DNA of 64,000 nt from Streptomyces composti (GCF_012034205.1 NZ_JAATEM010000005.1:124001-188000), one strand, 5' to 3'; shown: positions 44,276 to 54,600, numbered from the stretch's first letter. Made by a program: numbers and translations. Notes: generated by a model from the letters alone, not told the origin.

Positions 44276-44758
44276 TCAGCGCACGCCGGCCATCTGAGAG
44301 CCGCTGCGCGGACGGGTGGGGACCCGGTGCACCGGGATGGTCAGATTCTGCGCCGGTACCGTGTACTCCATTCGGGCCAATCGGCTCGCCAGCGCCTCCA
44401 GCACGCCGACGGTCAGGCCCTCTCCGGGGCAGCGGTGTCCGGCGGCCGGGTCGCCGCCGCCCTGGGGGACCAGCTCGTCCCGTCCGGCGGGCCGGTCGAG
44501 GAAGCGCTGCGGGCGGAAGGCGTACGGGTCGCCCCACAGCAGTGCGTCGTGGTTCTGCCCGTACACGTCGAGCAGGACCAGTCCCCCGGCCGGGACCCAC
44601 TGGCCGCGCCACATCAGGTCACGTGCGGCCAGCCCGCCGAGGAACGGCACGAACGGGTAGAACCGGCGCACCTCGTGGGTGAAGGCCGCGGCGAACGTGG
44701 CGTCCCCGTCGGCCAGCGGGGCGCGGTACCCGGGGTGCCGGTGCAGCGCGTGCTCCTG
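44276..44758 (-). pseudogene. 5'-truncated CYP152-type cytochrome P450
   Basis: Only the last ~160 residues of a fatty-acid peroxygenase-type P450 remain. The K-helix region EVRRFYPFVPFLGG, the LDVYGQNHD segment, the heme-binding QGGGDPAAGHRCPGE with its Cys, and the C-terminal PRSGSQMAGVR are intact. About 240-260 N-terminal residues, including the substrate-binding helices, are missing, and homology stops near 44758 without a start codon or ribosome-binding site. It abuts the promoter of the peptide cassette, so it may mark an insertion boundary. Confidence 0.8.
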
Positions 44759-44840
44759 GGATGGCGGGGGTGCGGGACCGGCCGGGTTCCCTGGTGGCGG
44801 GCGGTCATGCCGTGCTGCCGGGACGGCCGGCGGGCCGTCC

Positions 44841-45164
44841 TCACCAGTACCGGGTGGTCAGGGCCGGCTGGTGGAGGGCCTCCACGGCGTCGCGCAGACG
44901 CAGGGCGACCCCGATGGTGGCGCGCAGGGCGGAGGGCCGCGCGGTCTGGGCGGTCTCGGTGGCCAGCACCAGCAGGCAGTTGGCGGCCTGCTCCACCACG
45001 GAGACCGGCAGGGTGTAGTCGTCGTCGGCGGCGGCCCGGAACGCCTTGAGCGGGATCCCTGCACCGTCGACGGTCCGCTGCGCGGCCTTCTCCAGATGCT
45101 CGACGGCCTCCTCGCACAGCGAGGCGGGCAGGGTGAGGGTGCGCTGGAACGGTGTACTCGTCAT
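44841..45164 (-). CDS. Small helical protein (107 aa), unknown function
   Basis: A soluble all-helical protein with LPASLCEEAVEHLEKAAQ near the start and ANCLLVLATETAQTARP in the middle. No known family is recognised. The start at 45164 is ATG in MTSTPFQRTL. It lies between catalase and the P450 remnant, in the same orientation as both. Codon use is typical of the chromosome. Confidence 0.55.
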   Translation of the reverse strand: MTSTPFQRTLTLPASLCEEAVEHLEKAAQRTVDGAGIPLKAFRAAADDDYTLPVSVVEQAANCLLVLATETAQTARPSALRATIGVALRLRDAVEALHQPALTTRYW

Positions 45165-45283
45165 GATCCAGTGGTCCCCCGGCCCGGGCCCCGGCGATCC
45201 GCGGCGGGCGGGAATTCACCGTCCCGCGTGAGCGGTTGACCGCGAATGTCCCGCCCGCCGGTTGCGTGGTCGCCGAGGGCTGC

Positions 45284-46942
45284 TCAGCGGGTGACGACGT
45301 GGTGCTCGTCGGGCACGCAGTGGGTCATGGTGAGGCCCTCCACGTCGCGCGGCGGGTTGTCGCCGAGGTTCGCCAGCCGCTTGCGGTCCTCGTCGGTGAG
45401 GTCCTGGCTCGCCAGAGGCTCCAGGGCGGCGACGTCCCCGGGCGTGATGCCGAGCCCCTCGCCGACCCGGCGGCCGAGGTCGTTCTCGGCCAGCAGGAAG
45501 TGCCAGACCATGCGCTCCTGCACCGGGCGGTCGCACTGGGAGAGCAGGGTGACGAAGTTGTGCACCAGGTCGTCCCGCTCCCAGTCCTCCATCAGCAGAT
45601 AGCGCTGTCCGGCCTGCTGGTAGTCGTTGGTGCGCGGGATGCGCTTGCGGGTGAGCCGGCCGCGGATCTCGGGACCCTGCTCGTCGTGCGTGGGGTATTC
45701 GGCCTCGCGCAGTCCGCCGAGGATCGACGGCTCGTAGTTGACGTGCGGGTTCTCCCCGTGGCCGTCCTGGTGGTAGGCCATCAGGCCGTCCCGCTGGTTG
45801 GTGCGCACCTGGGCGTTCTTCGCCTGGTTGACGGGGAGCTGGAGGTAGTTCGGGCCGACCCGGTAGCGCTGGGTGTCGCTGTAGGAGAAGGTCCGCCCGA
45901 CGAGCATCTTGTCGTCGGAGAAGTCCAGGCCGTCGACGAGGACGCCGGTGCCGAAGGAGATCTGCTCGTTCTCGGCGAAGAAGTTGTCCGGCATCCGGTT
46001 CAGCACCATCCGGCCCACGGGCCGGGGCGGGAAGTCCTGCTCGGGCCAGGTCTTGGTGTCGTCGAGCGGGTCGAAGTCCAGTTCCGGGTGCTCGTGGTCG
46101 TCCATCATCTGGACGAGCAGTTCCCACTCCGGGTACTCGCCGCGTGCCACGGCCTCGTACAGGTCCTTGGTGGCGTGACCGAGGGACTGGGCCTGGACCG
46201 CGGCGGCGTCCTCCTCGGTCATGGAGCGCACGCCCTGCTTGGGCATCCAGTGGTACTTGACCAGCTTGGTCTCGCCCTCGGCGTCGACCCACTTGTAGGT
46301 GTTCACGCCGAAGCCCTGCATATGGCGGTAGTCGGCGGGGATGCCGCGCGGGCTGAACAGGTTGACCAGCATGTGCATGCTCTCCGGCGTCTGCGACATG
46401 AAGTCGAAGATCCGCCTCGGCTGCTGCTCGAAGGTGACCGGGTCGGGTTTGAGGGCGTGGATGACGTCCGGGAACTTGATCGCGTCCCGGATGAAGAAGA
46501 CGCCCAGGTTGTTGCCGACCAGGTCCCAGTTGCCGTCCTCGGTGTAGAACTTCACGGCGAAGCCGCGCGGGTCCCGGGCGGCCTCGGAGGAGTCGCGTCC
46601 GCCGATGACGGTGGAGAAGCGGACGGCGACGTCGGTGCGCTTGCCCGGCTCCTGGAAGAGCTTGGCGCGGGTGTAACGGGAGACCGGCTCGTCGCCCCAC
46701 TTCCCGTACGTCTCGAAGTACCCGTAGGCGGTGACGCCGCGCGCGTGCACCACGCGTTCGGGTATGCGCTCGCGGTCGAAGTGGCTGATCTTCTCCAGGA
46801 ACTGGTAGTTCTCCAGCGTGGCCGGGCCGCGGGCGCCGACGGTGCGCTGGTTCTGGTTGTCGTAGACGGGGTGACCCTGGCGGTTGGTGAGTACGCCGCG
46901 CTCGTCGTCGGGGGCGGGACCCCGGCTGGATACGTCCGTCAT
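45284..46942 (-). CDS. katA: Heme catalase (monofunctional)
   Basis: A 552-aa cytoplasmic enzyme that dismutates hydrogen peroxide. The distal His is in [14 protein letters not shown], the distal Asn in [10 protein letters not shown], and the proximal heme Tyr is in [17 protein letters not shown]-type contacts are probable. It is ~60 residues longer than typical small-subunit catalases, mostly at the C-terminus. GAGGAG lies 9 bases before the ATG at 46942. A 16-bp palindrome lies ~80 bases upstream and may be its operator. No catR/fur-type regulator gene is adjacent. Confidence 0.94.
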   Translation of the reverse strand: MTDVSSRGPAPDDERGVLTNRQGHPVYDNQNQRTVGARGPATLENYQFLEKISHFDRERIPERVVHARGVTAYGYFETYGKWGDEPVSRYTRAKLFQEPGKRTDVAVRFSTVIGGRDSSEAARDPRGFAVKFYTEDGNWDLVGNNLGVFFIRDAIKFPDVIHALKPDPVTFEQQPRRIFDFMSQTPESMHMLVNLFSPRGIPADYRHMQGFGVNTYKWVDAEGETKLVKYHWMPKQGVRSMTEEDAAAVQAQSLGHATKDLYEAVARGEYPEWELLVQMMDDHEHPELDFDPLDDTKTWPEQDFPPRPVGRMVLNRMPDNFFAENEQISFGTGVLVDGLDFSDDKMLVGRTFSYSDTQRYRVGPNYLQLPVNQAKNAQVRTNQRDGLMAYHQDGHGENPHVNYEPSILGGLREAEYPTHDEQGPEIRGRLTRKRIPRTNDYQQAGQRYLLMEDWERDDLVHNFVTLLSQCDRPVQERMVWHFLLAENDLGRRVGEGLGITPGDVAALEPLASQDLTDEDRKRLANLGDNPPRDVEGLTMTHCVPDEHHVVTR

Positions 46943-47021
46943 GATCGTGGGCTCCTCGGGGTGCTGGTGGCGGCGGCGGGCCGGGGCAGGGCGGCGCCCG
47001 GCCGGCCGCGCGTGGCGGACC

Positions 47022-47037
47022 ACCCGGGTACCCGGGT
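47022..47037. promoter_or_regulatory. 16-bp perfect palindrome upstream of catalase
   Basis: ACCCGGGTACCCGGGT is a perfect palindrome made of two identical 8-bp palindromes. Its nearest edge is 80 bases before the catalase ATG, a likely operator distance. In so GC-rich a genome a CCCGGG pair can occur by chance, but the full 16-bp symmetry is less expected. Confidence 0.4.
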
Positions 47038-47156
47038 CCACCAGGTCACTCACGCCCCGGCCGCCGCATTCGCGACGCGGGTGCGTGGTCCCGCCGGGGC
47101 CCGCCGGGAGCGGCGGCGGAGCCCCTGCCCCGGCCGGCCGGGAAGGCCCCGGCCCG

Positions 47157-47945
47157 TCAGCCGCCGGCCCGCGGCCCGGAGAGGAACCGGTCGAGCGCGG
47201 CGGTGAGCTCCGCAGGCTTCTCCACGGGCAGCTCGTGACCGGCGTCGATGATCCGCACCACCGCGTCGGGATAGTGCGCGGCCATGCGCAGTACCTGCTT
47301 CACCGGGAACTGGATGTCGTGGAGGCCGTGCACGATCAGCGTGGGCACGCGGATCTCGCCGACCCGGTCCAGCACGTCGAAGTCCCGCATGGCGTCGTAG
47401 AGCGTCATCACCACCTCACGGGGCGTGGCCGCGGAGGCGCGGATGTACTCCCTGACCTCCTTGCGGGGGTACCCGGGGGCGAAGGCGCGGTGGATCTGCG
47501 CGGCGATGAACAGCTTGAACGGCACCCGCCGGGAGGCGGCCATCAGCAGTCCGCGTCCCCTGCTGTAGACCATGCGGCTGATGGAGTCCACCAGCACCAG
47601 GCGCTCCACCCGCTCGGGGTGGGCGAGGGCGACGGTCTGGGCGATCATGCCCCCCATCGAGTGCCCGACCGGGATGAACCGCTCGACCTTCAGATGGTCG
47701 AGCAGGGCCATCACGTCGCGGGCGAGCTCCTCGACGGTGCGGGCCGCGCCGCCGCTGCTCTCGCCGTGTCCGCGCAGGTCGAGGCGGATCACCCGGCGGC
47801 CGGCACAGAAGTGCTCCATCTGGTGGTCCCAGCGGTGCCGGTTCGCGGTCCAGCCGTGGATGAACACCAGGGGCACGGCGTCGGCGTCGCGCGGCCCCTC
47901 GTCGTCGTAGATGAGTTCCGCGCCGTCGGCAGCGAACTGCGGCAT
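47157..47945 (-). CDS. Alpha/beta-fold hydrolase
   Basis: A 262-aa hydrolase. The oxyanion HGWT is in [15 protein letters not shown], the nucleophile elbow is GHSMGG (Ser about residue 97), the acid residue is in [12 protein letters not shown], and the catalytic His is in [11 protein letters not shown]. It belongs to the esterase/epoxide-hydrolase-like group; the substrate is unknown. It is separated by 65 bp from the polyketide-linked hydrolase upstream and has its own candidate operator in that gap, so it may be outside the cluster. Confidence 0.85.
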   Translation of the reverse strand: MPQFAADGAELIYDDEGPRDADAVPLVFIHGWTANRHRWDHQMEHFCAGRRVIRLDLRGHGESSGGAARTVEELARDVMALLDHLKVERFIPVGHSMGGMIAQTVALAHPERVERLVLVDSISRMVYSRGRGLLMAASRRVPFKLFIAAQIHRAFAPGYPRKEVREYIRASAATPREVVMTLYDAMRDFDVLDRVGEIRVPTLIVHGLHDIQFPVKQVLRMAAHYPDAVVRIIDAGHELPVEKPAELTAALDRFLSGPRAGG

Positions 47946-47973
47946 CCGGCCTCGCCTCCTGGGTCCCGTTGGG

Positions 47974-47987
47974 TTACTGATCGGTAG
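47974..47987. promoter_or_regulatory. Imperfect palindrome TTACTGATCGGTAG, TetR-type operator candidate
   Basis: Ten of 14 positions are symmetric around GATC, the arrangement often bound by TetR regulators of lipid or fatty-acid genes. It lies 29 bases before the hydrolase start at 47945, where it could overlap the promoter. No TetR gene is adjacent. Confidence 0.35.
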
Positions 47988-48010
47988 GGTAGCGTCGGCG
48001 CGGACGGCCG

Positions 48011-49153
48011 TCAGCGGTGCTCGCCGAGGAACTCGAGGATGTGCCCGTAGACGTCGAGGGCGGCGCCCCGGCCGAGGAACGTGTCCAGATGGCCGTATCC
48101 GGGGATCTCGGTGTAGCGCACGTCGAGCTGCGGCTGCCGGCGGGCGAGCACCTGGTGGCAGAGCTTCTGCGAGTCGAGCCACAGCCCGTTCTCGCTGCCG
48201 GAGATCAGCAGCACCGGAGTGTCGATGCGGCCGGCGGCGTCGAGCGCGTTGGGCGGCAGGGCGCGGTAGCGGTGGTCGGTGTCGTGCCAGCGCACCACGG
48301 TGCGGGCGAGTTCGATGCGCCGCAGATGCGGCAGGATCCACAGCGGCGCGGGGCCGAGGAGGTCGGCGAGCCGGCCGTGCGTGGTCTCGCTGAGGTGCTC
48401 GTGCACGAAGAGCGAGGCACCGGTCCCCCAGGCCGAGTGGTGCAGGATCCGGCAGGTCGGGTCCGGGCAGCCGGCCTTGCGGGAGGCCAGGGCGAACAGC
48501 GGGGTGTACTTCGACCACAGGCCGACGGAGCGGAAGTCGACCGGGATGTGGTCGATGCGGGACCTCAGCAGCTCCCCGGCGAGCGACATCCGCAGCGAGG
48601 TGCGGCCGGCCAGCTTGGGGGTGAGGAACACCCCCTGGGAGACCACCCCCGCAAGTCCCGGCACCAGTCCCGCGGTCAGGCTCAGCGACAGGCAGAGCGA
48701 GCCGATGCAGTGGGCGACCACGAACAGCGGCCGGTCTCCGATGCGCTCGCGGATCCGCGCGACGGCGGCGGGGATGTCGTACAGGGCGACGTCGTCGTAG
48801 GTGTAGCGCGCGCCGGTCGCGTTGTAGGGCAGCCGGCAGCTGCCGCGCCAGTCGAGCAGCCAGGGCTCGCAGCCCTCGTCGAGCAGGACGTCGACCAAGT
48901 TGCGGGTCTCCGGCAGCAGGAACATGTCGGCGGAGGCGGTGTGCCCGTGCAGCAGCAGCACGGCCGGCCGGTCGCCGCCGCTGTCGCCGCCGATGCGGGT
49001 GAGGCCGAGGCGGACCCCGTCGCCGGCGCGCAGCTCGATCTCCTCCACGGCGGACGGGTCGAGCCGGTGCTGCAGCGGGCGCAGGGCGGGTGCGGTCCTG
49101 ACCCGGCGGAGCGCGGGCGCGGCGGTTTTCCTGGTCCTGGACTCGAAGATCAT
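48011..49153 (-). CDS. Alpha/beta hydrolase of cholesterol-oxidase-fusion type, polyketide-linked
   Basis: A 380-aa hydrolase. LLLHGHTASADMFLLP carries the oxyanion turn; WLLDWRGSCRLP and the nucleophile elbow VAHCIGSLCLSL follow (elbow Cys-x-Gly-Ser rather than the usual Gly-x-Ser-x-Gly). The C-terminal PGYGHLDTFLG supplies the His. The layout matches the hydrolase part of long actinobacterial proteins that join a GMC/cholesterol-oxidase unit to a hydrolase. Its start overlaps the ACP-reductase stop by 4 bp, so it acts with the polyketide product or frees stalled intermediates. I infer this from coupling. Confidence 0.78.
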   Translation of the reverse strand: MIFESRTRKTAAPALRRVRTAPALRPLQHRLDPSAVEEIELRAGDGVRLGLTRIGGDSGGDRPAVLLLHGHTASADMFLLPETRNLVDVLLDEGCEPWLLDWRGSCRLPYNATGARYTYDDVALYDIPAAVARIRERIGDRPLFVVAHCIGSLCLSLSLTAGLVPGLAGVVSQGVFLTPKLAGRTSLRMSLAGELLRSRIDHIPVDFRSVGLWSKYTPLFALASRKAGCPDPTCRILHHSAWGTGASLFVHEHLSETTHGRLADLLGPAPLWILPHLRRIELARTVVRWHDTDHRYRALPPNALDAAGRIDTPVLLISGSENGLWLDSQKLCHQVLARRQPQLDVRYTEIPGYGHLDTFLGRGAALDVYGHILEFLGEHR

Positions 49154-51615
49154 CGGTGGCGCTCCGTGAGAGTGGTGGTGCGGCGCAGGTCGAGCAGGTC
49201 GGCGGCGGCGCGGGCGAACGGACCGATCAGTCCCCGGCCCATCTCGAGGCCGAACCAGGCGAGCCAGGTCAGCTTGGCGGCCCGCTTCTCCCGGCCGGTC
49301 AGCCGCGGGTCGACCTCGATGCCGTCGATCTGGTCGCGGACGTAGGAGTCGGCGGGTACGACGACCTCGCCGGCCAGCGTGGCCGGCTCCCCTGCGGGGC
49401 CGATCTCGACGGTGAGGGCGCGGGTCTGCCGCCACAGGTCGCGGCGGGCGCGGGCGTGCTTGCGGCCCTCCAGCCACCAGCGCCCGCCGCTCGCGTCCAC
49501 CAGTTCCAGGCGGTAGCGCAGCAGTGGGTGCTTCATGCCGTGCCGCTGCGGGATTCCCTCCTCGGGGCGGACCCAGACGTCGCCGCGCTCCACGGTGAGC
49601 GGTTCGGTGTGCAGCGCGGGGCAGGTCAGGGTGCCTCGCACGTCGACCCGGCGCTCGCTCACCAGCTGGTGCATGCTCGCGATGGAGAGGGTGAGCGCCA
49701 TGGAGCAGGGCACGTCGGCGGGTGCGCCGACGGGTCCGACCGTTCCCTCGGTGGTCTCGGAGAACCACAGGTAGGGCGGGTCGTCCCTGGCCGGGAGACG
49801 TCCCAGACCATCCTCGGCGAGCTTCTCGAACGTCTTCAACTGGGCGCGCGCGTCGTAGCGCCGGGCGGGCGGGAGGCCCAGCGCCTCGACGAGGGCGGCG
49901 GTGCGTTCCATCTCGGCGGCCGGTCCCCTGAGCGTGGCCTCGCACAGCTTCAGTGCCGTGGGGCTCCGCAGCACGCGGGTGAGGAAGGCGAGTCCGGGGA
50001 CCGGCTCGGCCTCCAGCCGGGCCAGGGTGCCGGTGCGCCACTCGTCCCAGTCCTGGACGCGGACGTGCATGCCGCCGAGGGCCATGTCCCGTACGACGTC
50101 GTCGAGGGTGCTGGGGACGCCGGTGAGGTTGTAGTCGAAACCCCAGGCGTCCGGTTCGCACACGACGGCCGCGGCGACGCGGCTCACCCAGTCGACGGGG
50201 GCGGCGTTCAGGTACCGGAAGGCGGGCACGGTGCGGAAGCGGCCGAAGGCCGAGATCAGGCCGCTGCTGAGGTCCTGCGGGTTGTAGGCGCCGGTCCTGG
50301 TGTGGCCGCCGATGCCGCCGGGGCGCAGGGCGGTGACGATCAGACCGTGGTCCCGGGCACGGCGCAGGGCCACCTCGGCGGCCCACTTGGACTGGTCGTA
50401 GCCGGACACCAGGCGGTCGATGTGCGCGAGCGGGTCGTCCTCCCCCATGGAGGCGATGCCGACCTCGTTGAACACGGCGATGGAGGAGATGTGGTGCAGC
50501 GGCTTGGGCCGCCCCGTCGCGGCCAGTTCGGCGAGGGTGAGCGGGCCGAGGACGTTGCTGCCGCGCAGCGACTGGTAGCCGCGCAGGAAGTCCACGGCGG
50601 CGGCCACACCGACGATGCTGTCCAGCTCCCGGGCGAGCCGCGCCCAGGTCTCGTCGGTCAGCCCCAGGTGCGGGCGGCGCAGGTCGCCGGGGAGGACGGT
50701 GATGCGCCGGCGCACCTCCGACGACCAGGGCAGCCGGTAGCTCTTCAGGGCCTCGCCGAGCCGGGTGAGCGCCGCGTCCTCGTCCTCGGCGCGCACCAGA
50801 CAGTACACATGGGCGTCGCTGTGGCGCAGCAGGTCGAGCAGCAGGTGCCCGCCGAGGAACCCGGTGGCCCCGGTGAGCAGGATCCGGCGGGGCGGGAGGG
50901 GCTCCGGGTCGGCGACGAAGGGCAGCCGGTCGGCGAGCGCCAGGTCGGCGAGGATCTGCTCGAGATCCTCGGGGCGGGCGGTCGCGGGTCCGGCGGAGGT
51001 GACGGCCGCCGGTGTGGCGGTGGTGACCGCGGTGCCCTGGGGGGCCGGTGGCACGGGGGCGGGCGGCACGGGGACCGGGGGTGCGGCCTCCCGCGTCGCG
51101 CTCCCGGACGGCGGCGGGGCGTGGGGGACGCGGCGGGCCAGGCTGATCGGGCGGGCGTCCGCGAACACCTCGTCGAGGTCGAGCGCGATGCCGAGCTCCT
51201 CCTCCAGTGCGGCGGCGAACTCGACGGCATCCACGGAGGAGCCTCCGGCGTCGAAGAAGTCGGCGTCCACGGCGAGTTCTCCGCCCGGCAGGAAACGCCC
51301 GGCGACGGCGGAGACGGCGGCGGCCAGCGCGTGGACGTCCCGCGCGGCGGGGCGCCCGTGCCCGGTGCCCTCGGCCTCCGTGCGGGACGCCGGGTTCTCC
51401 GGCCCGGTACGGGACTCGTGGCTCTCCGGCTCGGTGGGCGACGCCCCCGCCACCGCACCGCCGGCTCCGCCGCCCGGCGCCGGGCCGGCCGCGTCCCCCG
51501 GCTGCGTGCGCCGGCGTTCGGAGACCTTGGCCAGCAGTCCGGGGACGTCGAGCGGGCCGCCACCGCGTTCGATGGCCTCGGCCTCCGCAACCGTGTCCTG
51601 GTTCACCTCACGCAT
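49150..51615 (-). CDS. Carrier protein-thioester reductase with C-terminal GMC-associated domain
   Basis: An 821-aa protein. A ~95-residue disordered N-terminus leads to a carrier domain (about 95-165) with the phosphopantetheine Ser at about 127 in FFDAGGSSVDAV. A Pro-rich linker (165-210) precedes a thioester-reductase domain with NADPH motif LLTGATGFLGGHL at about 246-258 and Y-x-x-x-K in GYDQSKWAAE. Residues about 570-800 match the domain that lies between the oxidase and hydrolase in cholesterol-oxidase-like fusions (GRWWLEGRKHARARRDLWRQ). It probably holds the last intermediate and releases it reductively. The ATG at 51615 has AAGGG upstream; 51654 is an alternative. Confidence 0.85.
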   Translation of the reverse strand: MREVNQDTVAEAEAIERGGGPLDVPGLLAKVSERRRTQPGDAAGPAPGGGAGGAVAGASPTEPESHESRTGPENPASRTEAEGTGHGRPAARDVHALAAAVSAVAGRFLPGGELAVDADFFDAGGSSVDAVEFAAALEEELGIALDLDEVFADARPISLARRVPHAPPPSGSATREAAPPVPVPPAPVPPAPQGTAVTTATPAAVTSAGPATARPEDLEQILADLALADRLPFVADPEPLPPRRILLTGATGFLGGHLLLDLLRHSDAHVYCLVRAEDEDAALTRLGEALKSYRLPWSSEVRRRITVLPGDLRRPHLGLTDETWARLARELDSIVGVAAAVDFLRGYQSLRGSNVLGPLTLAELAATGRPKPLHHISSIAVFNEVGIASMGEDDPLAHIDRLVSGYDQSKWAAEVALRRARDHGLIVTALRPGGIGGHTRTGAYNPQDLSSGLISAFGRFRTVPAFRYLNAAPVDWVSRVAAAVVCEPDAWGFDYNLTGVPSTLDDVVRDMALGGMHVRVQDWDEWRTGTLARLEAEPVPGLAFLTRVLRSPTALKLCEATLRGPAAEMERTAALVEALGLPPARRYDARAQLKTFEKLAEDGLGRLPARDDPPYLWFSETTEGTVGPVGAPADVPCSMALTLSIASMHQLVSERRVDVRGTLTCPALHTEPLTVERGDVWVRPEEGIPQRHGMKHPLLRYRLELVDASGGRWWLEGRKHARARRDLWRQTRALTVEIGPAGEPATLAGEVVVPADSYVRDQIDGIEVDPRLTGREKRAAKLTWLAWFGLEMGRGLIGPFARAAADLLDLRRTTTLTERHR

Positions 51616-51675
51616 GGGAGCCCTTCGCTCTTCACCGGTTCCTGTTCCTCTCATGCCGCTGCCGCCCCGGGGGGC

Positions 51676-54600
51676 CTACTGCTGCCGCCAGGACCGGAAC
51701 GCCCGCAGGTGTTCCGGTGTGACGACGGCTTCCAGACGCTCGTCGTTCTCGTCTCCCCCGCCGAGCGCGGCGAGCAGCCGTCGTGCGGGGGCGTTGCGTT
51801 CGGTGCGCTCCGCCGTCAGCCGGACCTTGGTGCAGCCGAGTTCCCCGGCCCGGTCCGCCATCCACCGCAGCAGGCGTTCCTCCACGCCCCGGCCGAGCGC
51901 CCGGCAGCTCATCGACCAGGCCAGCAGGTCCAGCAGGTCGCCCTCGGCCCGCACGGCGAGCAGGGCGATCTGCCCGTAGTCGCCGAAACGGTCGCGGGCC
52001 GCCGCGGTCCACACCTCGCCGCGCTCGCGCCACCGGGCCAGGTCGCCACCGTCGGCGGAGCGTGCCCGCAGGGTGAACTGGTTGGTGCGGCGCACGAGTT
52101 GTTCGCCGCGCGGCACGTCCTGCTCGGTGAGCGGCCGGATGTCGACCTCCAGTCGCAGCCCGGCGAGGAAGTCCTCGAACGAGGTCTGCGCGCGCACCGC
52201 CTCGCGTTCCCGCTCCTGTGCGTAGAAGCGTGCCCGGAGCGCGTCCTCGGCGGTCACCGCGGCCGGTGTCAGCGGCCACAACCGGCGCAGGAACCCGGCG
52301 AGTTCGCCGGCGGGCGGACAGGTCACCGACAGTACCTGGGGGTGGGCCGCGCGCATCCTGGCGATCTCGGCGGGGTTGTCGTCCAGGAAGAGGAAGCTGT
52401 CCAGGCCCAGGCCGAGGGTGCGGGCCGCCGCCGCGAGCCGTTCCGGCTTGGGTCCCCACTCCGCGGAGAGCACGCTGAAGTGCTCGGGCTCGAGGATGCT
52501 GTCGGGGCGGTCGAGCACCGCCCGCACCACGTCCTCGTCGTTGTTGCTGACCAGCACCAGCAGCGCGCCGGCCTCCCGCCAGCGCAGCAGGCGGCGGGCG
52601 AGCAGGGCGCGGGGGCCGGTCAGGTCCACCGACTCGGGGCCCGTCTCGCCCGCGACGCCGCCCCAGAGGGTCTCGTCGCCGTCGACCGCGATCACCTTGG
52701 GCCGGCGGCGCGCCGCGCGGAGCGTGTCGGCGAGCGTGAGCGCCACGGCGGCCTGGAACTCGGTGGTGAACGGCAGATGGGCCAGTCGTTCGGTGCGCTC
52801 GTCGAAGACCCGCTCCACGGGGTGGTTCCGGGTCCAGTCGTCGGGGCCGAGGACGGCGAGGCCCGGCTGCTCGGCGAGCCCGGCGGCCAGTTCCCGTTCC
52901 CAGGCGGTGAACCGGTCCTCGGGCCGGGCGGTCGGCAGGACGCCGACGACCAGCGGCTTCCCGGTCCGCTCGGCGAGACCGCGCAAGGCGGCCGGGTAGG
53001 CGGTGCGCAGCTCGGTGAGCAGCTCGTCGCCGACGGCTCCGAAGCGTTCCAGGTCGGCGCCGCGCAGGAGCACCACGCCCGCGCGGGTCGCCGGGTCGGC
53101 GAAGACGCCGGAGGGGTCCTGGAGCGCGGCGAGCACCTGGTGGTACGGCGCCTCCGCCACCTCGGTCGGTGCCGTCCCCGCGACCTCGTCGAACGCGGTC
53201 TCGCAGATCAGCGGCAGGCTGCCGAGCGCGAAGGTGGCGGCGAGGGCGACCCGGGTCCGCGCCGGTCCGGCTGCGGCGGAGGAGTCCGCCCGGGGGGCGT
53301 GCGCGGCGCGCTCCCCCGGTTCCCCGGGCTTCCCGACGGGCGTCGCGGGTGTCTCCGCCGCCTCCTCCAGCAGCCGCAGGTACTCACCGGCCAGCTCGCT
53401 CGTCGCCCGGGCGTCGAGGATGTCCAGGTTGTGGTCGAAGCGGATGCTGTGGGCGTCCGGGGTCATGGTGATCATCAGGTCGAGGTCGGAGTAGCCCGTA
53501 CCGGCGGGCAGCACCTGGACCCGGCCGAGCCGGCCCGCGGCGGAACGGACGTAGTTGAAGTAGACCTCCACCAGGGGCGCGTGCGGCCGGTGCAGCCCCT
53601 GCCGGGACAGCACGGGCAGCACGTCGGAGAACATCGCGCCCTTGGCCAGGATCCGCTGGAGCCGGTGGTCGGTGCGGCGCAGCACCTCCTCGACGCGCTC
53701 CCCGGGGTGTGCCTCGGCCGGGAAGGGCACCGGCACCCCGAAGAAGCCCACCGCGTCGTAGGCGTCGGCGTGGATGCGGGTGTCGACGGGCACCGCGAGC
53801 ACGAACCGCTCGCGTTCTCGCAGGCGGGCCAGCAGCACGGTCAGGACGCCGAGGCAGAACGCGGCGGGCGTGACGGCGAGCCGGCTCGCGGCGGCGGTGA
53901 TCTTCTCGGTGAGCCCCTCGGGCATGGTCACGGTGACACTGCCCGCGCGGTAGGACCGTGTGGCCGGGCGCTCGTGGCTGAGCGTCAGGTCGAGGCGGTC
54001 GGCGCCCTCGAACGCCTCGTGCCAGGCGGCGGTGGCCGCGTCCTGCCCCGGGCTGCCGCCCTGCTGTGCCTCGAGCAGCAGGTGGACGTCCCGGTTGGTG
54101 AGGGTGTCGTCGAGCCGGGTGCCGGACAGCTCCCGGTCGATCTCCCCGGCGACCAGCAGCAGGGACTGCAGGTCGCTCACTGCGTGGTGGGCGCCGAGGA
54201 CGAGGACCTGCCCGTGCTCGGCCCCGCCGTCGAGGAGTTCGAAGCGCCACAGGGACGGCAGGGCCAGGTCGAACGGCGGCTCGAGGAGGGCGCGCAGGCG
54301 GCTCGCCGGGTCGATGCCGCCCTCGTCCGTCACCGTCGTCCAGCGCAGGAGCGGCCGGGTCACCTCCCGGTGGACGCACAGCCGGCGTCCGCCCTCGGGG
54401 CCGCTCACGATGCCGGTGCGCAGGGCCGCGTGACGGGCGGTCAGCCGGGCGAGGACGCCGGTGAGGGCCTCCTCGGTGGTGGGTTCGGTGAGCCGCAGGG
54501 CCAGGCCGATGCCGTGGGCGGCGTCGGGCATGCCGGGTCCGGCGCTGCGCAGCAGTCGCAGCACGTCCCGGGTCGCGGGCAGCAGTTCGGTGCCGGGCAC

